Below, one piece after another: positions 20,730 to 32,355 of a stretch of DNA of 64,000 nucleotides. This DNA is from Paraconiothyrium sp. Pb-2020 (taxonomy: Eukaryota > Ascomycota > Dothideomycetes > Pleosporales > Didymosphaeriaceae). The stretch spans positions 992,001 to 1,056,000 of the forward strand of contig JAJUBI010000009.1 in the NCBI GenBank assembly GCA_022419385.1, in the 5' to 3' direction. Numbering within the stretch: the stretch's first letter is position 1; each line of letters begins with the position of its first letter. The position numbers and the translations under genes were made by a program. A model generated the notes under the pieces. It did not search any database. It saw nothing but the letters and a program-made list of their open reading frames with translations, and was not told the DNA's origin.

Positions 20730-21214
20730 GCGCGCAGCTCACACCATGGCGCTATATGCCTCCGTCATGCGGTCGACGCAAGGAAACCTGTTCGTATAAA
20801 GAGGGTCGAGAAAGGGCGCGTAGGCGGTAAGGCGAGGGAGAGAAGGGAGAGGGCAGCGTACGAGGGCAGCGAGGAAGAGGAGACGCGGGCGCAATTGTAA
20901 GATTGGCCAAGCTCGGGATTGATGTTGAGGCTTGAGGACATGTTGGTAGCTTCGGTTTTGACTAACCCAGGTAGACTAGTACGTGTAACACCGAATCCGC
21001 CTTCCGCATCCTGCCAAGTCAACTTTGGCCGTCACGCATCTCATCTACACGAAAGATGTCATTTATAAGACATGTCTACTGGTTCTAGATGCGGATAGAC
21101 CACTTCGTCCGCTTAAGCGAATGCTAGTCTTTGTCCGGTCGCAGTCGTCCCTAAACAGTGAACAGCGGTGTCGATCAGCTCAATCATCGTAACAAATTAA
21201 TACTACCGCATTGC
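20730..21214. other. Intergenic between the membrane protein and the P450
   Basis: It contains the 5' region of the 18.5-20.7 kb gene and the P450 3' side. No coding signal is seen. Confidence 0.5.
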
Positions 21215-22915
21215 CTATGCCGTCGCTGCTAATCGCCTATCAGCCTCATCTAAACTTCTCCTCAACGCTACCTCGTTGCGCGGCTTGAAAATGACCTCGT
21301 AATGCTTGCACATCGTCACCAAGCTGCATGGGTCTGCGCTTCCCCTCACGGGATGCGTTTCAACCTGAGTGACTGGCAAAATCTCGAAGCTATTCAGCAT
21401 CCGCATAAAGGTCAGATACAGCTCCCGGTTTGCTAACAACGATCCGGCACACATCCTATACCCAAGACCGTATGTGAAAAGCGGCGCGTCCGGCTGTTCA
21501 ATCCAACGCTCAGGTCGAAATACCTCGGGGTCGTGCCACACTTTCGGATCTGCGAGACATCGTCAACCCATTTTCTGTGTGCCAGTCGCGGCAAGTTTTG
21601 GCTTACCCATGTTACACGCCCATGCGTTCAGGTAGATGGTGCTACCAGCCGGGATCAATTTGCCTTCGTACATGACATCCTTCACCGTGGCTCGTGGGAG
21701 AGCCAACCGAAGGACGCAGTAATACCGCAAACACTCTCTTACTAAGGCCGCAATGTATTCGCATTTTTGGTCGTCGTATGCGTCGCACAGGGGCTCTTCG
21801 TTGGAATAGAACTTGCCAATCTCTTCAACTGCCTTGTTCTGAATGTCTGGTCGTTGGGCGAGCAGTGCAACACTCCACTGTACCAGTGTGGTAATGGTAT
21901 CGAGACCCCCTGAAAGCATCGTCAAGCTGATGGATGTCAACTCCTCCTTGTTTAACGCGGCGCTCTTGTCCTGGATAACGTTCGCTTGAATGCAAGGCTT
22001 GTGGGTGCCCTTCTCCATACGATCATCCAAGTCCTTGTTCAGCTTAGTCAAATACACGTCTCGTCTCCTCCGCATATCTCGTGCCATCACGGATCCAGCA
22101 CTGAACGGGTTCAACCTGAGTAGCGGAATGTAGTCCTGGAGATTACCGGTGGTGCTTCGAAATAGAGATATGGCTTCTTCTACTTCAGTGATCTCGTGAA
22201 ACATTGGATCGTCCCGGCTTTCCATTCGTGTGCCCCAATTCAAGGTAAGCGATAGAGAGAGTGAAAGGCGCTGGATCATGGGCATAGGATCTACTCCGGC
22301 CAGACCTGCTTTGCCGTTCACAAACCCCTCTTTAACGAAATCCTTGGTCTCGACATCGATGTGGCTAATATATGTTGCGATCGACGGCTTGTTGAGAGCA
22401 GACGCAGCACCTTTACGCCTCCTCTTCAAAGAGTCATTGAACGGCGAAGTTCCGATCGTCGTTCCGGCAGTGTTCGACAGCACCTGTACCCATGAGCCGA
22501 AATTCCTCCTATCATCCTTATTTTGTTTCGCATTTCGCATTAGACATACCTTGTGAAACGTCCAAAACACGGGCCTTGAGCTCAATGCCTGGCTGTTTTG
22601 CCCAAAGATCTTCCTCGCGGACTCCGCGCTGTTCACCACGATGACCGGCACATTGCCTAGCTGGATTTGATACACGTCCCCGAAGATCTTGCTCCATTCG
22701 CGGTACTTCTCGGCAGCATTGTACTTAATGTCTGGGATGTTACCGACAAGCGGCCAGTTCGTTGGTCCGTCGAAACCCTTCACCCGACAAGAACGTCGTA
22801 CGAATTCGTTGATCACAACGTAGGTGATAGGAATGCCGATGAGGATGATGACGATGGAGCGAACCGCATGTTCGAATAGCTGGTTCGACAGCAACGGCAG
22901 GACTGTCGAGATCAT
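21215..22915 (-). CDS. Cytochrome P450, CYP504-like (phenylacetate hydroxylase type)
   Basis: A membrane-anchored monooxygenase. The CYP504 family hydroxylates phenylacetate or 3-hydroxyphenylacetate on the route to homogentisate. Exons are 22550-22915, 21607-22483 and 21215-21549 (525 aa); introns are 66 and 57 nt with GT-AG ends and matching phase. An N-terminal hydrophobic anchor covers about 15-35. The I-helix is SGGLDTITT, the K-helix ExxR is in VRECLRYY, the PERF-like region is FRPERW, and the heme Cys448 is in FTYGLGYRMCAG. The GSLLANREL extension and the SADPCSLVTMCK tail are what I associate with CYP504. The substrate is inferred from family resemblance. No other phenylacetate-pathway gene lies in the window. 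Confidence 0.85.
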
Positions 22916-25268
22916 CGTTGGGGTTTTCTTTCACAACCAAACAGCTGTTCTCAGAAAAAAAAACGGTACGATAATGCAGAGAAAACACGATGCGTTGCTT
23001 TACAAAAACGGAGGGTTCGTCCCCTTTGCGGCGTGGTGCTTCAATGAAGGAAAGGCACAGTACGTTGGCGCTCACGACCTTCACAAAGAATAACGACCAA
23101 ATCTATATCTACGCCGTCTTCGAGTGGCTATCTATACCAAGAAGACATCCCCACACTACTGCCGGTACTGCGGTATCGCCATGCGGGGAGAGGGATGGGG
23201 ACGCCTTTCTTCGCGGAATGCGCGGAAAGGTTCCGTGCTGCGGAACGTCTGATGATTGGGGCAAGGGTGCGCGGTGCTGTGAGCATTGAGATCGTTAATT
23301 GATCCTTTAGCTTCATGGGGTAACGAGGCCAAAGTTCGGCAAAGGCCTTTAGTGGCCTCGGAGGCTTGCGTCCCTAGGTGATGGTTTGGTAGGTTGAGCG
23401 TTCGCTGTCAAGGTACGGTACTGCGCCGTTCCCACGACTTTCCTAGCGCTACTTTGACCCTGCTATATCGAAACAGGAATTGGTGTGATAGCTTGCCAAA
23501 TGGCTGTTGAGATGAGGCGTGCAAGTGATTTCATAGGTTCAATAGCCCAAGGCCCCTTCACGCATGTTATTCATGTCGACTGAACCGAATCCATGCGTCT
23601 ATGAAGTACCTTCGACGTTTGCAGGTAATTTTTTGATCGATTCATGCACTTTAGCTTCTTCAAGTAAAGGCTAGGCGTTTCTTGTAGAGTAGCTAGCTGG
23701 AAAAGGTTCCTCCTGCTTTTAGTCCCTTTTCAAAAATTCACAGGCGTGTCGCCCTTTTGCACGTTTATTGGGAAATCGAAGCGGCACTTACATTGATCGC
23801 AATCACGCGCTGGAATTTGACCATCGCTGCCATAGTAAAGCCTAAAATCCCTCCGGAAAGACTTTACACTTCCTCAGTTAAACTGATTGATCCTATGTCA
23901 TTGTGAAATTCCTAGATTCGGCGTCAAGCCTAAAATAGATCCCGTAATCTTCTCTAAGGGACATAGAGATGCATAGGTAGCACCTTTACTACAACAAGAA
24001 CAGCAGTTTCGTGTCGTACCGAAGATGGGTCGCTGGACGCTGCGTACAACCACGCTTATGTTATCTTTTTGTATTGGTCAAGGCCAAAGTTGTTTTGCTA
24101 TAGCCTCCAACGCTTGAAGAGATCCGGCAGTTTTGCGTCGGTTTCTCTACTGATCAATTTGGGCGACCTGATCGTTTGTGCAGTGTCTCACACAGAGTTG
24201 GGGGATAGTACACGTTAGGATGGGACGACAAGTCTATCAATCTGTGATACCCATAACATCTAATCAAGGTTATAAATAAAATGGTGCTTAGACCCTGTCA
24301 ATACTGACCGCTCTATAAAGATGTGATCTTGGAGCAACAGTTGAAGGTCATGTGAAGCGGATCTCTTCATGTTCCTCAGGCTTGCCGATTCATTGGATTC
24401 CTTCCCCCCGTCCTTTTTCTCTGCTCATATGTAGAATCCATTCACAACCATGGCCATGAGCTTCAGCTTCCTATAGCTGCGGCTTTGTGACTTGCCACCT
24501 CTTCTCCCTTCTATCACTGATTTCTTCGCCTCAGTCTGAACTCCATGCGTCTCTCTTCCGCATGACGATCAGAAGCATAGTGGGTAAGGTATATCGATAT
24601 TTCTATTCATAGATCTTTGTCCGCTCTGAGAAGCTCACTCGTAGTAGCCTGTTGCTAAGAGATTCTATATGCTTGATGTACTTCGCTTTTAGCCTTAGTC
24701 ACTCGAACTATGACGGCAAGCATGGCTTGATCCTGGTGAAGTATTGTACGAGATTCCCCCAACGTGGCGACTAGTGAGCTTTGCACTCGCTTTCTCTTCT
24801 CGGCTGCGGTTGCGACCTATCGGAAAGAGTGAGCACATGACAGCCCGGCTCGGCCGGTAGGAAGACTTTGAGGTCATTCAATTAGCTCGGCTTGAGGCCG
24901 AGATGAAGCGCAAACATTCCGCAGAGCCTCGTTACAAGCCACCCTTCAATCGCGATGCTTCCACACAGTTCAAACAACGCGACAAGCCAAGTCATAGGGC
25001 CCAGAAGATGCAATCACCTAGCGGACTCAGCTACCGGGCCGTGAATTCGAGAGTTGCGGCTGTGATGTGTTCGCAGTGTCATAAATGCGCCTTGGAGCGC
25101 TGTGCAAATCGAACTATCCACTGCACCCATTCAAGCGTACAATTGGAGGACTTAAGTTCATCTCCATACGATCCAGGACACGGTCTCTATTCTCTGCATC
25201 TGTGATCATCACACTCGCACTTCCAGTTTTGCAAGGTCCTTTGAAAGAACGATTACAACAGCAACTGC
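22916..25268. other. Gene-poor stretch of about 2.35 kb
   Basis: From about 23.3 to 24.7 kb no frame exceeds a few dozen codons, stops are dense and A/T runs are frequent. The tail (24.9-25.2 kb) has an open plus-strand frame of 100 codons that may be the 5' UTR of the next gene. No terminal or tandem repeats are visible. It could be a degraded element, but I see nothing diagnostic. Confidence 0.5.
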
Positions 25269-27074
25269 ATGTCGACGACGGACCAGCCTTCTGTTGCAGG
25301 CAGTGGAGGAGACGAAGAAACGCCGAATGCACTTAGCAAGCCTGCACCGCTCGATCATGGGTTCCTTGCAGTACGTTCTGGAGACTACGCCACTGGTAAC
25401 AGACGCGCCGAGGAAACCTTCGACATCAGCGACTTTTGTCACGCGGATGACGACTGGGAGCCGCATGCAAACACATCTGACCCCGCATGCTACGTTGACC
25501 CAACACATAGTAGCAGCCTAGGGAGACTTGTCTCGCAGTCGAATCAACAAATCTTCCCAAATGACGAGGGTTTTCTACGCGGCGTCGAGAAGTACACTGA
25601 AGCATCTAGCTTGAGCTACGGAGATCAAGCGCACGCATTTGAAATCACATATAAACCGCTGCCTTTCGCACATTCTGACACCACTGAGTACTTTCCGCAT
25701 ATGCAGCACATGCCAAAATACACGAGGGAATCATCACAGCCCGTCCACCCTTCCAGCTCCAAATATGAGCCGTACAGAGCACGGTTTGACTCTTCCGAAA
25801 GCGCAAGCCATCATCGCAAGGAGGCGACACGGTTCAACCGGAAGCCGTACCGACTTCCGGAAACCGATCATACGATCGAAGAAGTACAACGAGACCGCCT
25901 CTACCATGTGGAACGAGTGTACAACGCCATGACATGTGGTGATGCGGCGAGGGACAATAAAGGTTCCATTGCCATGAGGAGATGGGTGCATGGCGCCTAT
26001 TATAATTCCGACTTGGTAGAGGCGTATGCACATAAGTTGCTTGACTGTCTGTTGCTGCAGGCGAAAGACGGGTTTCGCGGCTGGGTAAGTCTTCTTCCCC
26101 CAGACTTGGCTCGAAATATAACTAACTCGAGACCACTAAAGGTTCATAATGATTATGTTGCAGATGATCGTAAGGGCGACGACGAGGACCGTGACGTGAC
26201 CTGCGAAGAACGACTGGAGAGCATTCTTCAGGCACTGCAAGAAGAGAAGACAATCTGCGAGGATGTCATGAACTCTGCTTGCCAGATCCGCATGTTTGTC
26301 AATGCCCCGAAAGCATACGCGAACAGGAAATACCAAAACCGCGTTGGAAATAGCAAAAGAGGTCGAACCAAAGATTCTGATGTGTGCGATGGGCCATCCA
26401 AAATCCGCAAATTGAACCCGAAGCCTGCGACAAGGGCACGCCGTACTGGATCAAACAAGCTCTTTGAAGCCGACGCACACATGCAACGTAAAAGCCAGCC
26501 ACTGGAGACGTCACCATTTCAGCATCAAGTAGGTTTCTTATCACCGCCTGCGAACGCAGGTAGTCCCGACAAACTTCCAAAGCTCGCCCCTTTGCAAAGA
26601 TTCCCGTCAAGACAGAGTCGCATACAAGCCATGTCGCCTCCACCGATAGGGTCGCCTTATGCTCCGCGCGTATCAACCATGCCACCGCAGCAACAAACGC
26701 CACTGATGTCGCCTCCAACCTTGTCACATGGGAACAATTCCGCACCTACGAGCCCATACGGTGCACAACTCATACACAATCCCGATGGCGAGCCGTGGCC
26801 TGCAATACAGTATGGCAACGGTTGTTACCGGGCTGACGAGGCACTCTTCGACGGAACATGGAGCTCTCCTGGCGGGCGGCAGAGTCAAGCATGCACTGGT
26901 GTCGATGCAAACCTCTTCGCGCAACATCCAGAACTAGCCGATGTAAAAATGAGTCCAGGACAGCAAGTCAACGGAGCATATGGTGGCCTGGATTTCTCGC
27001 AATACTGGAGGGCCCAGCAAGGAGTCCAGCAGTATCCGTACCCCGATCCTTCAAATACGCGCGACCAAACATAA
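25269..27074 (+). CDS. Conserved fungal protein of unknown function (paralogue A)
   Basis: I read two exons, 25269-26084 and 26142-27074 (582 aa). The 57-nt intron is in frame (GTAAGT, branch ACTAAC, acceptor AAAG), so an intron-retained product of 601 aa would also be open. Removing it joins KDGFRGW to VHNDYVADDRKG, which reads as one conserved block. Residues about 205-345 form a mostly helical domain containing ERVYNAM, LVEAYAHKLLDCLLLQAKDG, TCEERLESILQAL, TICEDVMNSACQI and MFVNAPKAYANRKYQNRVGN. After it comes a basic segment (KRGRTKD, SKIRKLNPK) that could be a nuclear localisation signal, then a Pro/Gln-rich disordered tail. The central domain recurs in the gene at 30290-31696. No catalytic motif is recognised. 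Confidence 0.8.
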   Translation: MSTTDQPSVAGSGGDEETPNALSKPAPLDHGFLAVRSGDYATGNRRAEETFDISDFCHADDDWEPHANTSDPACYVDPTHSSSLGRLVSQSNQQIFPNDEGFLRGVEKYTEASSLSYGDQAHAFEITYKPLPFAHSDTTEYFPHMQHMPKYTRESSQPVHPSSSKYEPYRARFDSSESASHHRKEATRFNRKPYRLPETDHTIEEVQRDRLYHVERVYNAMTCGDAARDNKGSIAMRRWVHGAYYNSDLVEAYAHKLLDCLLLQAKDGFRGWVSLLPPDLARNITNSRPLKVHNDYVADDRKGDDEDRDVTCEERLESILQALQEEKTICEDVMNSACQIRMFVNAPKAYANRKYQNRVGNSKRGRTKDSDVCDGPSKIRKLNPKPATRARRTGSNKLFEADAHMQRKSQPLETSPFQHQVGFLSPPANAGSPDKLPKLAPLQRFPSRQSRIQAMSPPPIGSPYAPRVSTMPPQQQTPLMSPPTLSHGNNSAPTSPYGAQLIHNPDGEPWPAIQYGNGCYRADEALFDGTWSSPGGRQSQACTGVDANLFAQHPELADVKMSPGQQVNGAYGGLDFSQYWRAQQGVQQYPYPDPSNTRDQT

Positions 27075-28225
27075 GGACCGGGAACATTGTATTTCACATC
27101 TCAATTGTATTCTTTTGTCGCATTCGCGGTTGGCGCGTTCGAGGCGTCGGAGGAGTAATGGGTTTGTTAGGTTTCCTACTAGTACTGTCTCGTCATGCAC
27201 CTGCACACTTACATACCTGTTCCCTTCTTCCCTTGATGATACCCAGATCGTTCCCCTCTTCCAATTTCTCTTGCTTTGTACTTTGCGTTTTGGGACACCC
27301 TTTTGTCTCGTTGACCATCACGGCAGTGTGGCAACGCTTTTCAAAGTTTCGACTTATAGCATGTTGCGCGTGGAATCGGAATTTCATTGTTTCTCTTTCA
27401 AACGACAATGTGTTGGAGGCGCTAGAGCAGCGATGATACCCTTTTTTTGTCGAAGGCTTGACGTCACCTGGGGAGTAATCAGCGCCATCACATTGGTCAA
27501 TGCATTATTTGTATTCTAAGTACTATATTCGATGTCCCGTACGATTCAGTACGTTAGGTTATAATTCGATGGCGCCTTTACTAGTGAAAGCGCAAACAAG
27601 TACAAACCGACTTCGATCGACGTGCAATCTAACAAAGAGCACGTTACTGGACACTGAAAATTTCTCTCTCAGGCAGAAAGTTTTTGTCTACGATAAACTA
27701 CGCCGCAGATAGCTCAGCCCTGTACGTCCATCACTGGAGAGCCATTGCGGCTCTCCTGGTCAGAGGGAAACATAAGCAAAGCACCTATCTATTGTCCGCA
27801 TTTCAACGACTTGGCATATTAGAGGATTTTTACAGTTCGACAGTCACGGTTACAGAGGGAGTATTCCCACTACACGGTGCCAATGTTTCTTCGGCAATGA
27901 AGCTGATTCTATGACCGATACTATCTGAATACTAAGTCTATGAACACCAACCAAAACACAAGGCAGTGGAGCCCCCATAACAAAGGCTTCGGGTCAATGT
28001 AGCATTGATAGGTAGGCCGAATTTACAGTCAATGACGAAGAATTGGGAGTTTCAAAAGTCTCGTGGTGTACAGTATATCCCAATAACACTGAGGATTTAG
28101 CAAACTAATCTAAAACATAACAGACAGAACATGTGCGGAGATTGAATAAAGAAAACCTTAAATTACAGTGATGTCTAAAGAAAACATTATCAAACAAGGA
28201 AATAAATCAGTAGGAAGTAAACATG
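27075..28225. other. Intergenic, convergent 3' ends
   Basis: About 1.15 kb between two convergent genes of unknown function. It is AT-rich toward 28.1 kb and contains no coding signal that I can support. Confidence 0.5.
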
Positions 28226-29509
28226 TCAACCTAATCGGTAGTTCTCACGGTCACGGTCGAGTTCCATCAAGAAACCGTTGGCCCGGAACGCATTTCCAAG
28301 AGCCCCGAAGGATTCAGGGCTCTCTAATACGCGCCTAGCAATTTCATAATCCATTCCAGAGGTGTCCAGACCTGCTTGGTGACGAGCCTGGCGCTGGTCA
28401 AACAGCGATCTATTGCTTAGTTCATCATGTTGAGCACCTGTTTCTGGACGGCGAGATAGACGTTCACGCCGATGACGCAAAGCTTCATAAGCAGTGCCTG
28501 CGCAGTACATCCGATGAAGATCAGCCTCGCCGGACTGTCCATAAAGTGTCCCGCAATAGCAATATTCGCGCGGGAGAGGCAGAGGAATTTCCCGTCGACG
28601 ACGATATTGGCGGTGAGGAGGGGAGATCAAATCGGCCAAAAATTCTCGAAATTGGAAGTGGCCGACTCCGTAAACTAAGTAATCTATTGCGCCCCAAGTC
28701 AGGAGTTCGTAAGAATCGCTGTTGCTAAGGGCCTCGGTGTGCTGATCACGAACCATCGGCATGCCTTCGCTGATGGCCCACTGTTCAGCGCAATAGTACA
28801 TAAACTCAGTCTCATTCATGAGCACTGTCTCACCATCAATATCCTCTTGAATGAGCTCTCCGTAGTCTTCCTCGCGCATGAGTACGTCTTCCCCATCCAA
28901 ATTTATCAGAATACAACCGCGCGGTGCTGGAGCGGGTTCCTGGGGGGCGGGTACCAATGCTTGCAAGGAGTACGGAAGATCAATTTGCGGACGAGTGGCT
29001 AGAGACATGTCATCAAAACGGGCAGTGTCATTGCTCGCAGGGCTTTGTTGAGGAGTCACCGGCCCAATGTTCGCCCTGAGCATACCCGCAAGGTAAGAGA
29101 CTTCATGGGCGCCTTCCTCACTCGGCATCATGAACAACAGCAGTCTGTTGATCAGGTTTGAAACATCAGACAAATGCGGAAGAGGCCGATTATCCTGTAA
29201 GACGGCTCGGACCAAGTCGTTAAACAATCGAATATTAGACTCGCTCGCAGGTGTATCGAACTCTTCGCAGCGTACTTGACTCCAAAGTTGGGAGATAAAG
29301 TCTTCTGGGACGCTGTCGATGCGAATTAGCGTGTCTGGAGTGGCACCCGAAGTCTGGGTTGCAGGAAAACTTGAGTTTGGTAGCAAATCGAAGACGTCCG
29401 AGACAGGGGAATCTCCAATAGAGATGGATGAGACGGATGAGACGGATGAGACGGATGAGACGGATGAGATGGGTGAGATGGGTGAGATGGGTGAGCCCGG
29501 AGGATCCAT
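28226..29509 (-). CDS. Orphan protein with Ser-Val/Ile-Ser-Pro tandem repeats
   Basis: A single exon of 427 codons with no recognised family. The N-terminus (residues 6-31) is a tripeptide repeat (ISP x3, SSV x4, SSI) encoded by a 9-bp DNA repeat. The body is acidic. Two adjacent copies of a short motif, LDGEDVLMREEDY and IDGETVLMNETEF, follow each other near residues 205-235. Near the C-terminus, YCYCGTLYGQ followed by HRMYC could bind a metal ion. The protein ends in a basic and Arg-rich helix. There are no transmembrane segments or signal peptide. The start Met at 29509 directly precedes the repeat. The long uninterrupted frame and even codon use support a real gene, perhaps lineage-specific. 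Confidence 0.7.
   Translation of the reverse strand: MDPPGSPISPISPISSVSSVSSVSSVSSISIGDSPVSDVFDLLPNSSFPATQTSGATPDTLIRIDSVPEDFISQLWSQVRCEEFDTPASESNIRLFNDLVRAVLQDNRPLPHLSDVSNLINRLLLFMMPSEEGAHEVSYLAGMLRANIGPVTPQQSPASNDTARFDDMSLATRPQIDLPYSLQALVPAPQEPAPAPRGCILINLDGEDVLMREEDYGELIQEDIDGETVLMNETEFMYYCAEQWAISEGMPMVRDQHTEALSNSDSYELLTWGAIDYLVYGVGHFQFREFLADLISPPHRQYRRRREIPLPLPREYCYCGTLYGQSGEADLHRMYCAGTAYEALRHRRERLSRRPETGAQHDELSNRSLFDQRQARHQAGLDTSGMDYEIARRVLESPESFGALGNAFRANGFLMELDRDRENYRLG
29421..29495. repeat. 9-bp coding microsatellite
   Basis: About eight copies of GAGAYGGRT on the plus strand: five of the GGAT type, then three GAGATGGGT. They lie inside the first 31 codons of the minus-strand orphan gene and encode SSV and ISP units. 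Any gain or loss of a unit keeps frame. Confidence 0.95.
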
Positions 29510-30289
29510 AATGAAGGGACGTCGTATATCTTGATAGTACTACTGTAGCTGTACTAATAAACTTCGGTTGAATATTGGCCCCTTTGAGTTGAGTGGGAAG
29601 AGTTCTCGATTTGAAGAAGATGTCTTTCGCTCAGGACAACCTTATAACGTACCTGATAGTCATAGTGCGTAGAGGCTGCAGACATTGTTCAAATGCACAT
29701 TGTGAGCTGGGATAAGGCACTCACAATGCGCGATTACTGAGATCAGAATACGACATTGTGTAGGTGCGTCGATCTCCTGAAGGGAACTGTGCTGATATCA
29801 CACGCAAGGCATATTGTAATGCAAACATTGTGATGACATAGCACCGCTCGGCTTCCCGGAAGCCGTCCGCTCAGTTGTCGTACCCTCCGCATATCGCCAT
29901 AGATTTTTGAGTCGTCCTAACATATAGTTCAGCTACTTCCTCGAGTTCAAACCTACATGCTCGTTTGTTGGCCAAGAGTAGAAGTCTGGTCCAATCAGTG
30001 GCCATGCATGATTCGAATGGACCAGTCTGCAACTAGAGGCTAGATGTCACGTTCACATTCACCACTCACTTCGAGTGCGTCTTTGCACGTTTGTGACGCG
30101 CTTGAGTGAAGAGCGCGAACGCGTTGTCGACAATCGCGTGCTGCTAATGGTGAAGCACACCTCACTCCGTCTTCTTTACTACCGCGCGCAGCCTTCCACA
30201 TTCTGCCTTCCGATTCCCTTCTCTCACGTCGCACCTCCATCCTAAACGTTGTACTGACCTTCTAACCCTCTTTGTAGACCTCATCCACG
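29510..30289. other. Intergenic, divergent promoters
   Basis: About 780 bp between the orphan gene (minus) and paralogue B (plus). No coding signal. A pyrimidine-rich tract precedes 30290. Confidence 0.5.
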
Positions 30290-31696
30290 ATGTCGGCAGT
30301 TACACCAGCCGACAGCAGTATTGCAGGCTTCACGGCCCACATCGTCCCAACCGCCGAGTCTCCCTACGTTCGCCTGTATAGCGAGGCGTTGCGTGGCCTT
30401 GACAACCCTTTCGCCAAGTTCTTGAGGAAGCTACATGGCATTTCCGGCATCGTTAAGGTCGGTCATGCTTCGGGTGTCGGCAGCTATTCACTCATAGCGG
30501 AGGTTGGTGAGTAAATTCTGAGACACTATTGCAAAGTTCTTCGATTGACGGATGGAAATAGAAGCGACAGAGGCCCTACAGATGCTAGCTCGCGATGCTG
30601 AGCAGCCCCTTTTCAAGGACAATTGGGCTCGCGCGCTGACATACCGCTACCGTCCGCTCGAGGAGGCCACGCAAATGAGCCGTGTAGACGATACCATCCG
30701 GGAAGTCATTCAGCAAGCGGAGCAATGGGTGCAGGTCCTCTATGATGCCATGTGCAACATCGTGAATGTCTTCAACAAGCCGACCAGCATTGAGCTCTCG
30801 ATGTTCAAATCGCCATCACTGGACAAAAAGGCTGTCGAAGCAGCTTGCCGATCGGTCTTGGTAGGACTGCCACACCACCTGGGCACACACACGTTCACGT
30901 GACTGATTGGACATAGATTGCGCTGATCCACCGTTGTATCATCGGGTTCTGTGGACTGAGGACGGGTTCGACCGCTTCACTTGCTTCGCGCGAGGACAAG
31001 AAATTGACGTGCAAAGAACGCCTGCTTGCGGTCGTCAATGCGCTCAAGGTGAGCTTCCTCCTTTTATGCTGCCGTCGACCGATCGTTGATCATACAATAG
31101 TGCGACAAGAGGATCTGCAAGGACATCATGACCGAGGACACCAAGATTGCTCTGCTTGTGCATGCGCCACGTGCACTCTCCAAGGTGAGTCGTATCTAGG
31201 CTAGCCATCCGCTTCTTCACCTACTCATTCAATACAGTTGAAAAAGAACCAGGAGAAGGGAAATGACGCGAAGCGGGACCTACTCGCCGCGGGCACCGCA
31301 CTTCGTCGCCAAGCTCAAGAGGCTACTATGCCAATGAGTCCCAGCCCGGCTCCCGTCCCCACCGATACTCTCCCAGCTCGTGAGGCCTTGAAACTAGTCT
31401 CGCCAGATTCTAGCCCTGCGATTGCGTCCCCAGTACCGGCTGCGAATACCTGCTCACTCACGCATGACTTGGGCGTGTTGTCTTCATCAGGCTTCGCTGC
31501 GCTGAACAAGGAGCATGATTCGAAGAAGCGCAGCCGTGTCAATATGGATGATCGTGGTGTTGAGGAGGCCAAGCGCGTTCGCATGAAGACGGATGACGTC
31601 GACGCCACCAATGGTGTCGGGCTCAGCGTGGAGAACGACGACGATCTTGTCCATGTCAAGACCGAGAAGACCAATTCGCGCGCGAAGCTCGGTTAG
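30290..31696 (+). CDS. Unknown nuclear-type protein (paralogue B)
   Basis: Five exons: 30290-30506, 30562-30860, 30917-31048, 31101-31184 and 31238-31696 (396 aa). The four introns are 52-56 nt with GT-AG ends, and every junction keeps frame. Residues about 112-257 carry the same domain as the 25269-27074 gene: LYDAM, AVEAACRSVLIALIHR, GFCGL, TCKERLLAVVNALK, ICKDIMTEDTKI, VHAPRALSK and NQEKGNDAKR. The N-terminal 100 residues (PYVRLYSEALRGLDNPFAKF) have no counterpart there. The C-terminal third is low-complexity, with a basic KKRSR signal and a final VHVKTE that fits a SUMO-acceptor consensus (psi-K-x-E). Nuclear location is inferred from these. Molecular function is unknown. Confidence 0.78.
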
Positions 31697-32355
31697 GAAG
31701 TTGGAAAGTGCAACGTTGTGACGCGCTTTTGGTCTCTTGGAGATGTTGCACTGCTTGAGAGTGGCAGAACTGATGCAGGATTTCGCAATGTTGCCGCCAT
31801 GCTTTGGGTAGAAGTACCTGTTGGGAGCTATGCATATTGTCATACTTTTTGAACGATATGTTTGCGCTGCGATGGACCTTGGAGCGCTGCGATTAGAAAC
31901 GAGGCAAGAGACCGCGGTCGTATCACGGGCGACCCTGGTGAAAGCATGAGCCTCAACGAAAAGCGCGATTGATGTTTCTTCTACTCAGCGCATTTCAAAT
32001 ACATCAGATTGAAGTCGCATTGACGAAAGTAAATTGAAGTTTGGTTGGACGCGAAGATGTATTGAAAGAGGCGATGCCGAAGAATCGCTTCGGCTGAGGC
32101 CTCGCCTCCATAAAAGTCCCGAACCATCTCCGGACCCAACGCGCAAAGCCTGCTTGCCCCGCCCATCGATCGCTGATCGTTTCGCGTCACCATGTGTCAT
32201 TATTTTGATTTGACTCACTTGCCCCACCACGCATTAGCATCAGTCTCTGCGAGCAATCCTCATGTCACTACGTTCTCTACATGGCAAATATACTTTTTTA
32301 GCTACCAATTTGCCATCAATGACTTAATTGATGATTAGCTCAACCAAGAGTAACA
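31697..32355. other. Intergenic
   Basis: Region between paralogue B and the tRNA gene. No coding signal. Confidence 0.5.

Noticed and set aside
23830..24010. Short stretches reminiscent of rRNA (a GTGAAATTC-like string)
   Set aside because: Only isolated words match and there is no extended helix pattern, so this is not an rRNA gene.
29421..29495. Tandem repeat considered as a CRISPR-like array
   Set aside because: Contiguous 9-bp units without spacers inside a coding frame of a eukaryotic genome; a microsatellite.
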